Origin: Siphonodentalium dalli
Lineage: Eukaryota; Mollusca; Scaphopoda; Gadilida; Siphonodentaliidae
DNA length: 64,000 nucleotides
Assembly: GCA_032622095.1 (NCBI GenBank)
Contig: CP136066.1
Coordinates: 53,346,609 to 53,410,608 of the forward strand
Direction of reading: 5' to 3'
The translations under genes were made by a program, and so were the position numbers. Numbering within the stretch: position 1 is the stretch's first letter; each line of letters begins with the position of its first letter. Of this stretch, positions 37,101 to 49,100 are shown one piece after another. Under the pieces are notes generated by a model. That model made no database searches, was not told where the DNA came from, and saw only the letters and a list, made by a program, of their open reading frames with translations.

Positions 37101-40100
37101 CTGTGAGAATGGTGAGACAGCAAACATATCCCTTAAGCAATCGATGTTTTGGGAAACTAATAATATGAATTGGGAGACTATACAGAAAAGTAAAGGTCGA
37201 AAAGTTGGTGTTCATACGTTTAGTATGGCACGGGTTAGCAACTTGCAACTGTTGAAGATCTTATTGACTTTTCTCTTTTCCTTCTTTGGTGATCTCATTT
37301 ATAATTATTAAATTTTAACTTTTGGGTTTTATTATTTGAGATATTTTGGTGCGTACGTTCAAAATTATTTTCCAAATTTAGTAAAACCGCTCCGGGTCAC
37401 TGCTCTCCGTCCTAAATTTATGACAAGTGAACGAGGAATCAGGTATCTGCACAAAATTGAGTCACTGTTCCCTTATTATTTTTCCCCCTATGTTCATATG
37501 CTTTGCAGATTCCCTCTTCTTTCTCTTGTCGTCCATACATTTGGTACCAATTTCACTTTGTGATTAAATGTATATGACTAATTGGTTTCAGGCCATTGTT
37601 CTTTCAGCTTATCCTAATTTGACATATCAAACAGCATTCGGGCCGTCAGCCAGCATTTCATTTTGACTTTTTACTGTCATCCCGGGATGCAAGGTGTGAT
37701 TTTCGCTAACCCTACATGATGTGTTACCTGGTCAGACACCCACTTACCACTTATTGGTTACCCATAAAACTAAGATGTATTGGGAGACTATACAGACATC
37801 ATTTCGTCAAAAGTTAGAATCAGGCCTGAGAATAATGCTGTACATTTGCAGAATGGGGTCCACATAGGGTGAATTTAGTGACGCTAACCCACACAGCGGG
37901 CTAGCATCACTAAATTCACCTTATGTGGACCCCATTCTACGTAGGCCTCCTCTTCTCTGGAAGGTATCTTTATTATCAAATTGACACGTTGTTAGCTCAA
38001 CTTTGAGCTATTGTCGTGGGTTGGCGTCCGTTGTCCGTCCGTGTGTACGTGCGTCCGTGCACTCATCCTACAGGCCGCATCCCTCATCTGACCATCACCA
38101 AACTTCATATGGATCTTCGGGGTGACCGCCAGCAGTCATTTTGGATTTCAAATTTGAATCCATCAGCAAACCCTTCAGCCCGCATATATTGGAGAAATGT
38201 TTTGATAATTTACAGGCATTTTTAGGATCACCTCTAGATGGGAGCTATCGAATTTGATCGATTTTCGATGAAAAACATGGCCGCCGGCAGCCATCTTGAA
38301 TTGTACTTTTGATTGACTAAATCATTTGGCACACCCTACAGACCACATCCGTCATTTAATCGCCTCCAAACTTTATATGGATCTTCGGGGTTACCTCTAG
38401 ATGGCAGCCGTCGATTATTTCCGAAATTCGTTAGAAAACATGGCCGCCAGCAGCCACCTTGGATTTTACTCTTTGCATGGGTAAATCCTTTGGCACACCA
38501 TACCGGCCATATCCCTCATCCGATCAGCACCAAACTTCATACGGATTTTCGCGGTGACGTCTAGATGGAAGCCATCGATTATTTCAGAAATTAGTTATAA
38601 AACATGACTGCCAGCAGCCATCTTCGATTTCAAATTTGAATCCATCGGCACACCCTGCAGCCCACATTTATTGGTGAAATATTTGAAATGAAAATTATTT
38701 CATCTACGCAATACAAGCCCTTTACTTTACGTTTTGACTTTCCTTCTTTATCATTCTATTCATTGCTCAGCAAAAAATTAACTCCTTCCAAGTTGAGCTA
38801 CAGTGTCATTGACTTTCATTTTAGTTTTAGTTTCTTTTGTTTTATAAAGTTTTTTTTTTTTTCATTTTTACTTTATTTTCTCTATATCCCCAAATTGGCA
38901 GACGACACAATGCATAACGCAGGTGCCCATTGAGTGCACATCACTATCTAGGAATTGACATATTTGTCCAGGTCTCCCATAGCAGTTGAGTATGAAGAGT
39001 GAGGTCCCCAGAGGATGAATTTGGTGACCCTAGCCCGCTGTATAGGGTTGTCAAAGTAAAAGCGATAACGCTTGTTTATAGTAGTATCTATATATGGGCG
39101 TTGTCGTTTTTATCTATATAATCTTATCTATGTCCATAGTTGCATAACGCCCACATTGGCAGGACGACTGAAATAACACGAGAGATGAAACATTCTGTCC
39201 AGCGAGTTCTCCAGAAAATCAGCACGGTGTGGTCTTATAATCGGATTTATTTGAGATGAGAAAATTGTAGTCTTATCTTGTCTTATCTTATATATCGTAA
39301 ATACCTCCTATGTCAGGAGAACCGCCGATGGCCCGACGTTGGAACACACACCCACACACAGCAAACTTTGTAAAATTGAGAAAACTCGAAGACGGTTAAA
39401 TCGAAATGCTATAATTTCGTCAAAAGTAGGACTCAGGCCTGAGAATATAGTGCCGGACATTTGCAAAATGAGGTCCCCAGAAGGTGAGTTTAGTGAAGTT
39501 TCCCCGCACAGCCGACTAGCATCACTATATTCACCTTCTGTGGACCTCATTCTACTAAGGCCTCATATTCTCTGCAAAGTATATTATTAAATTAAAAAAA
39601 ATGAATTTTCATTGTTAGTGTAGTTTCTCTATATCCCCAAATTTGCAGACGACGCAATGCATAATCAAGGTGTCCAATGTGTGTTGGTCTCCCATATTAG
39701 TAGTATAGTCCAAGTCTGCTCGTACGAAAACCAGCTAAGATATTGGGATAGCGAAATGCTGTGTTTCGTCCGAGACTGCCCCATTACCATTTGTGTGACA
39801 TGAATTACGCCCAGGGTTGGTGGCGGGAATTTTAGTCGATTTTACCTAACAAATCAATACCTGATGCTATATATAACGGAAAGAGTGACATCTTATGGCC
39901 ATTATTTTGTATAATAATCTAACTTTCATGTTAAATTACACATAGAATAGACCAGTGGTTTATTTCTGGCGAAAATATTCTAGCAATCGTAAGGTAAACA
40001 TAAACAGTTTATGTTTACCTTACGATTGCTAGAATATTTTCGCCAGAACATACCGATGTCACTTCATGGGGTCAATTGAGTTCGCATACTTTTTCATAAT

Positions 40101-43100
40101 ATGTAAAAACTGCAGAAAAGTCTTATTTCACATTAAATTACCGCTTTCAGTTTACAACTGAACAAATATCATGTCTTCTATGGATAAACCCGTTTATTGT
40201 CACAATTGTGATATTTGATTAGATTTATTTGTGGTTTTATGTGAGCTGGTCACTAACGCGTAACGCATGTCATACAAATGGTAATGGGTCGGTCTAGGAC
40301 GAAAAACATCATTTCGCTATCCCAAATATCTTAGCTGGTTTTCGTGCGAGCAGATTTTGGACTAACATATCAGATGAAGCCATGGAGAATGAGGTCCCCG
40401 GATGGTGAATTTGGAGACGCTAGCCCGCTGTGTGGGGTATCGTCAGTAAATGCACCCTCTGGGGACCTCATTCTGCAAATGTCCGGCACCATATACACAT
40501 GCCTAAGTATTTTTTTTTACCCTGTGCCAATGCATTCTCCTATATATGCGAGTCGACCATAGGTCGCCTCGCATATATAAGAAAATGCATTGGCCTAACA
40601 ATTTTTTACAATTTTAATAATTTTTTCTTGTATTCTTTAACAATTTTATAATTTCACCCATACAGAGCCCCAGACAAACATGAGCAGACGACACTCTTCT
40701 ATATGCTTCTATATATGTGTGGGGCTCCTTGCAGGGTAATGGATGTTTTTTATTTTATGTCCTAAAAATTGTAAGAAACATTTATTTTAAAAAAATGATA
40801 AAAAATTGTTAGGCCAATGCATTCTCTTATATATGCGAGGCGACCTATGGTCGACTCGCATATATAAGAGAATGCATTGGCACAGGGTAAAAACGTGCAT
40901 AGAAACAGCAAACAGTTTAAGACCAAAGTGGTGAAATAATATGCTTTTGTCAAAGTTGACCACTGATCTTTCCACGCCTTTTCTGTTTTCTGTGGAATCC
41001 TATTACGGCCACTTGCTAATGGCGCTTTCGGCGCACTTTTTGTCGCTTTCGACAAAATGTGCGCCATTAGCGTTGTTTCGGCGCGCGCCGAAAGCGCCGA
41101 AAGCGACAAAACATGCGCCATTACGGCGCACTTTTTGTCGCTTTCGGCGCTTTCGGCGCACCGCGCCGAAAGCGACAAAATATGCGCCATTAGTGCAATC
41201 GGCGCGGTGCGCCATTAGTGCATTCGGCGCGGTGCGCCATTAGCGCGGTGCGCCGAAAGCGACAAAATATGCGCCATTAGCGCATGTACAATTAAGTACA
41301 TGTATGTGATCACTCCAGCAGGGGTGCCGGAAGAGGGGGCAGAGTGGGCAGCTTCAGTTGAGGCCAGTCTAGATGCTAGGATTTGTGATTTTCTTGTACA
41401 GTTTTCAAAAACATTTCTCACACTGCGTTGAACAACAATGGTCAGCCCGGTGTGTCCTGGTCTCTTGTCCATAGCCGTGTGCATTTGTCTGGATTTAGAC
41501 CACTAGATGTTAGGATATTAGGCATGAGCACTAAGGTGAAAGGGGGGGGGGATGCAAATGGAATTATGTAAAATTTGTGTTTTGTCTGATTCTGATTCAA
41601 GGAGTTGCAGTTGGAATTTCACAAGGTGGACACCCCCAACGGAGACCCTCTAGCCACATCCCTGGGACCGTCTGATCGGATTGAGTACCTTTAACTACCC
41701 ACAAAGGAGGGACCAGGACCACACGGCCACAATAATTTTAAATCTGAATAATGACAAATTATAGCATTTGGAGGTCTATCTACAGCAAAATTCAGCCCCT
41801 CCCTTTTAAAATTGATACATAGGCCTATACATTGTACATATGGCCATGCCCGATCTGTGCAGGGGCACCGGAAGCATCCAAGGGCAGGGGGGCAGAGCCT
41901 ACAAAAAGGGCACTTTTCTGAAGAAAAAAAGGGCATTTTCTCCGCAAACTCGGAAAAATAACCATAAATTCATTGTGGCAAAAATCCCTATTTTAAAGGT
42001 ATTTGTCGGTTTTTATGGCCGTTTTGTGACAAAATTGACAAAAAAATTATATTCCTTGTGAAATTGGTGGTATTTGGACAAAAAAAGTCACATTTTACTG
42101 TAAAAACATGAGATTAAACACACAAAAAGCATTTTCTTTCTCCAGAAAAAGGGCAAGTCCTGCCCCCGCTCGCCCCCTTGGTCAAGGGCAGGGGGTCAGC
42201 TGCCCCATCTGCCCCCTCTTCCGGCACCCCTGCTGGGGTGATCACATACTTAATTGTACATGCGCTAATGGCGCATATTTTGTCGCTTTCGGCGCACCGC
42301 GCTAATGGCGCACCGCGCCGAATGCACTAATGGCGCACCGCGCCGATTGCACTAATGGCGCATATTTTGTCGCTTTCGGCGCGCGCCGAAACAACGCTAA
42401 TGGCGCACATTTTGTCGCTTTCGGCGCGCGCGCCGAAAGCGCCGAAAGCGACAAAAAGTGCGCCGATCGGCGCACATTTTGTCGTTTTCGGCGCATCGCG
42501 CCAAAAGCGACAAAAAGTGCGCCGAAAGCGCCATTAGCAAGTGGCCGTAATAGGATTCCATAGTTTTCGCAAACCCCACTCCGAATATGTTTCTGTATCA
42601 GACCAATTCGAAGAATCGTCTTGTGGCAAGCCATTAAACAACTCTAATTGATCTATATCAAGCCAGGACATTGCATGCACAATACAACATACAACAAATG
42701 GACCAAACGTTGTAACCATCAACCATGCTGTATTTATCTCCTCTTATGATAGTACTGTATTAATAAGGCCGCTGCCACCGGCGACATTTGTGACCCGCCA
42801 TATCAAATCCAGTCTTAAGTCGGGATTTTTTTTACCCTGTGCCAATGCATTCTCTTATATATGCATAAGAGAATGCATTGGCCTAACATTTTTTTACAAT
42901 TTTAATAATTTGTTCTTGTATTCTATTTTTTATTTTATAATTTCACCCATACAGAGCTTCAGACAAACATGAGCAGACGACACTTTTCTATATGCTTCTA
43001 TAGATGTGTGGGGCTCCCTGCAGGGTAATGGATGTTTTTTATTTTATGTCCTAAAAATTGTAAGAAACATTTATTTAAAAAAAATGATAAAACATTGTTA

Positions 43101-46100
43101 GGCCAATGCATTCTCTTATATATGCGAGGCGACCTATGGTCGACTCGCATATATAATAGAATGCATTGGCACAGGGTAAGAAAAATCCCGACTTACGACT
43201 GGATTTGATATGGCGGGTCACATTTTACCAACATTTTTTGGACATTTTCGATAGTCAAATATAGACCGAGCGAACAGCGCTACAAATTGCCAGTAGTCAA
43301 TCTACACGATATATAGAGGTTATTACTTGGTTAGTTGGATATCGGCCGAGATATCAGCCCGAGTTAACTTCATATCAGCCTGAAACCAAAGGTCGAATGC
43401 TGATATGAAGTTATCGAGGGCTGATATGTCTCGGCCGATATCCAACACACCAAGTAATTACCTCGTTATTAATTAGATCAACAGTATATTGGTAATACAA
43501 TCACCACCCATTCCAATTGCAGTTCATCGTTGTAAACATAAAATTGAATGGACAACAGATATAATATAAGCGAAAATAACTAAATTTATGTCTTAAGTAG
43601 GATGCTGAAGAGCTGTACGTGTGTGTATTACCGCACTTGATATGTCCTAGTAGATATTCATGATTTCAATTTAAATTATGGGGTAAATACCAGTTCGAAA
43701 AGATATGAAACTCACCATGCAACGGCGTTGCTTTAAGTCCATTATGAGATTGTCGTCATATTTGCCTGACACTGTGATTGCATCCCCGAATGGCTGTTAC
43801 GTTGGATGTAAATACTTGGTTTCGCTCGGTGACGTCACAACTGATAACAGCCGTGTTTATAGTTGGTTATGACGGGGTGGGGCGGTAATAAAAAAAATGC
43901 AGGAAGGTATGCCGGGGTGGGTGGGTGGTCCGAGAGGCAACAAGAAATTCAATTAATTGAGGAAAAACACCCACTGTCCCGAGTGGTATTGTTAAGCTAT
44001 TGGAGGGTCTTCCACTTCGCATGCAAAATAGCAAAATATTATTAATTGATGACTGATGTACATGTACAGTACACACATAGTAATAACAATTAACGTTATG
44101 ATTTGAAACTAACCATGATAGGATATTGACAGTAAGGTGGTATTAACTACTACGAGTGGTATTAGTAATAATAGTACCATTCTAGCATAATATATGTGTA
44201 CATGATGTATGGGAAATATTAAAGGACAAAACAATAGTTACAATACAATTAGAACTTTTTTTTTTATTAATCGCAAGAAGAGCTAATTGCGCTTAAGCAC
44301 AATAAGGGAATCTCTATTGTGCTTAAGCGCAATAAGGATATATTTAACTGTACTCAAGCGCAATAATGGAATTTAGAAATTGCGCTTATATAATAAAACC
44401 CAATAAGGAATCTCTTAATAAGGAATATATTATATATAGTACATAAACTCCCTATAATTCAGGTGGTGTAGTCCATCTCCATGGTACAATGGGTGGAACA
44501 AATATAGGATTATTCTACTATTTGCACAAGGGTGATCTAATGAGAGAGATATTAATTGCGCTTAAGTGCAATATTGATGTAATTTCGCTTACGTGTAATA
44601 AGGAATGTCTTATTACACTTAAGCGCAATAAGAATATTCCTTATTGCACAGGAATATCACATTGTGCTTAAGCGCAATAAGGTATCTCTAACTGCGCTTA
44701 AGCACAATAACTGAAGGAATATTCTTATTGGGCTTGAGCTCAATTAGAGATTCCTTAAGTTATTGCAGTTAATCGAAATTGTCTATTAAATGTCAAGTTG
44801 GTTTCCCATAGAGATCATCAACGATGTCTATGCGCAAGGGACCTACGCCAGTCTTCTCTGTTGGGATTCCAATTGTTGGCTTATTAAATACAGTATGCAC
44901 ATATGCTTAAGATACAGTTGTGCACGAAGCGCGCTCCCGTAGGTCGGGTTTTGGATCCCAGTGAATTAAAATATCATTGAAATAATCGGTTTCCCCCTCC
45001 CCCCCCCCCCCAATAAATATCCATATATTGAATATACATGTTTTTGGAGCAGAATTAGATAGTCCATATTGGACACCATCATGGAATTTAATTTTTTTAT
45101 TTAATTTTCACACATAGTAATTGGTTATGTGGAATCGTGGATGGCGTTATCATTAAACATCACACCCTTATATTGATTATGTGGATAGAGTTATTATTAA
45201 ACCTCACATCCTTATATTGGTTACAGTAATGCCCAAAGTAATTGACCACTTAACCACAGCATAATTATTGGTAATTTTTCAGGATTTAAAAGCCTGAAAA
45301 ATTACCCATAATTCTGCTGTGGTTAAGTGGTCAATTACTTTGGACATTACTGTATGTGGATGGAGTTATCATTACACCTCACATCCTTATATTGGTTAGG
45401 TTATGTAGATGTGAGTTATCATTAAACCTCACATCAGTGTGTTGGGGATTTTGGACCTTGACTTGGGACCTTTGGTTTTTAACGCAACAAATGCGAGTAC
45501 ACCTTATACACAAGTTTCTTGGATAAGATGAGTTTGAAGCCTGCTTACATTTCGAAATGTTGTCAGTTTTGTATCGTCTGCAGCGGAACTCGGCATGTTG
45601 AAGCAAAAGTTACAAGAGATAAAATATGTACGTAACGAGACTATAATACAAATGAAAAAATAAATTGAGGGAGGAGTGGGCGATACAGGGAACTAAGGGT
45701 TGAACCAATATAAATTTGTAGAGCGATAACGACCAATGTTGACATATCATGCATCTCAACTCTACTGTTGCAACAAGGCTATAAAATGGGGGGGGGTGTC
45801 ATAATCTTAGTTATCTCTATATAGTGCCAGAATAGTCATTTATGGACTTCTATAGTGGTACAATGCAAATTGGAATCAAATGATAAAAATATGTATGTAT
45901 TAACACAACTACGGTATACCGATGAAAATAAAAATAATAATTTAGGCCGGGATTAGATGTTGGGTTGGTTAAATAGACTCGGAGAAAAAGGGGAACGATG
46001 AACTGCCATAAATTAGTAGAGCGACAGCGATCAATGTTGCCATATGATGCATCGCGACTGTACTGTAGCGGCAATGATATAAAATTGGGGGGGGGGTCTG

Positions 46101-49100
46101 AAATTATCTTTATCTCTATAGATGGCACCAGGATTATATAGAAAGGAATAGCAATTGATATACGTATACCGTATACTATAGTAATACCATAGACATATAC
46201 ATGTAAGTACAAGTATCACGTGATAAAATATTACGTAACTTAACTATAGCGATGAAAAAAATTGGACCGGGATTAGAGGTTCGGTTGGTTATATGTGGAT
46301 AATTGGATATGGAATTCATACCGATGAGACGATAAAAATTAGTGGAGCGATAAAGACCAATGTTGACACTTAGTCAGGCTACATGGGGGTTGATACGACC
46401 GAAATAAATTTGTCGGGTGATAATGACCAATGTTGACGTATAAAGTAACGCGACTGTACTGTCACACAATTATCAGGTAGAACCTGTCAAATATGGACTC
46501 TGGTGGCCAATATGGAACAGTTCAGAAAACATTCGCAGGGCCCTAAAATTTATTTAACATGGGATCTGCCATTAAAATTGATTTATGTCGATAAAATTCT
46601 TATTTTTCAAAATTTGAAGCTGAGACTTGGTGTGTCTGTGTGGAATAGTTATATATTCCTAAAATGACAGGGTACAGCACGTAATTATTTTTTAGATGGA
46701 AGAAATTAATTTTTTTCGATGATAAATTTTAACATGGGATTTGCTATTCAAATCGATTTATGTCGATAAAACTCTTATTTTTCAAAATTTTGAGCTGAGA
46801 CTTGGTGTGTCTGAGTGGAATACTTATATATTCCTAAATTGACAGGGTACAGCACGTAATTATTTTTTAGATGGAAGAAATTATTTTTTTTCGATGATAA
46901 ATTTTAACACGGGATTTTCCCATTCAAATCGATTTATGTCGATAAAACTGTTATTTTTCAAAATTTTAAGCTGAGACTGAGGTATGTCTGCGTGGAATAC
47001 TTATATATTCCTAAAATGACAGGGTCCAGCACGTAATTATCTTTTAGATGGAAGAAATTGATTTGTTTCCATGATAAAAATCGAGCGTGTTCTGTGCCGC
47101 AGGCAGTCACCGCAGTGTGCGCTCAAAATGTAAACAACTTTCTCAAGTGTCGTTTTGGTCAACATATCGCTTTCTCGACGGGGAGATCTGATCCGAATAA
47201 TAGCTAAGATGTATTTAGATAGAATTATTGAAAGAATTTGACCGATTATTGTGCATTTTGAGAGAAACGAGTGAAGAAAACGTTTAGTCAAACACGCGAA
47301 TTCTGCCAATTACAGTTGCAGACGAGCGCTGTCAGAATCAGATAATCTACAGATTGACAACAAATGCAGGCCTGCAACTCGCCTTTTTTGGGAGGTAAAT
47401 CCCACTTATTAGATATCAAAACAATCCTTCCTAAGCACATTCCACAAGTTTTTAATATCTTAGGACACAGTAACAGTCAAAATGAATGAATTTAAATCAC
47501 GATTCCGAGACGAAGCGAGACATGTACTGTGTACGAGTTTTGACTCATTTTGAGGCGCATTGGTTACGATGACGTCATTTGCGTTGCCCCACAACCTTAA
47601 CCCTTTCCAATGCCAACGGCATTTCAATTGGTTGAAATTAGAATTTTCTCAAGTTCCAGCTCAACCTGAATCTAGTTACCCAATTGGTAGAATTACTTTA
47701 GCAGTACAATTTAGTTTTATCAATTATAACTATAATTTTATTGACGATATGAGCTCAACGTCATAATATGAAACTGTTTATGGCGGTGTTATCCAAACGT
47801 GTGCTTTGATAATGGTTATAATTTTATTTTGCGATCAAACGTCAGTGCAGCTCAGCAGAAACGCATAGGCACTATTTCAATTCAGCAGAAACGCATGAGT
47901 CCTTCGATAATAGTACACCCACTGAACGCGCTTCGCGCGTTGGTCAGTGGGTGAAAAAACGCGTTTTTTACAACCTCATGTAACAAAATTTAATAAAGTC
48001 CTTTTGTGCACATATTTGACATTTCTAACAGTTTATAACATATTATAACTGCAAAAACACCTTATTTATGTTAATGGGACCGTATATGTGACCCGCCATA
48101 TCAAACCCAGTCGTAAGTCGGGATTTTTTTACCCTGTGCCAATGCATTCTCTTATATATGCGAGTCGACCATAGGTCGCCTCGCATATATAAGAGAATGC
48201 ATTGGCCTAACAATTTTTACAATTTTAATAATTTTTCTTGTATTCTTTAACAATTTTATAATTTCACCCATACAGAGCCCCAGACAAACATGAGCAGACG
48301 ACACTTTTCTATATGTTCCTATATATGTGTGGGGCTCCCTGCAGGGTAATGGATGTTTTTTTATTTTATGTCCTAAAAATTGTCAGAAACATTTATTTAA
48401 AAAAAATATAAAAAATTGTTAGGCCAATGCATTCTCTTATATAATTATGCGAGGCGACCTATGGTCGACTCGCATATATAAGAGAATGCATTGGCACAGG
48501 GTAAAAAGATCCCGACTTACGACTGGATTTGATATGGCGGGTCACATATAGGCTTTAGTGGATGTGACATTAAGCTGAATTGTTGCATATGGGACGGTGA
48601 GGTGAAAAACTTCCTTGCCGACACTTTTCAAAAGAAGCTTCGAGAAATGTATAACTATAATAAATAAACTTGTCCTCATGTAACTAAGACATTTAAGCCA
48701 AGATCATTATGTGCATGGAAAAAGAGCGAGCTGCTGTCTCAAACATTAATGTGACTATGAATGGCTAGAAAATAATGTTCATCGGTGCATCAATTAATTA
48801 TTTGCATGTCTATCAACTCAGATGATCTGTTGATCTGTTGATCTCACAACACTTAAAGTATCCAAGTCTGGCATAGTGACTGCTTGTCATTTAGTATAAG
48901 AGAAGATGATCCAATATACTAAACACAAGTTGTATGGAATAATGCTGGATAATGTTCTGGTTGATATACTAATCAGGAAATAGTTAGAAATGATGGAATT
49001 GTTTGTATCCTGCACAATTACCTAGGTTTGCGGATATCAGCAATTTGTAAAATAGTATTTTCAATTGTAGCCTGGCAAATATCCTCTCTAGATATGTATT

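Noticed and set aside
37000-37311. Stand-alone ORF from the ATG at 37000
   Set aside because: The Met is inside an EGF exon; the sequence after 37111 is intron read-through beyond a GTGAGA donor.
40762-41243. Open frames rich in Ala, Arg and Lys near 41 and 42.3 kb
   Set aside because: They lie in the GCGCCGAAAGCGAC repeat arms of a foldback; both strands and both arms give the same peptide pieces.
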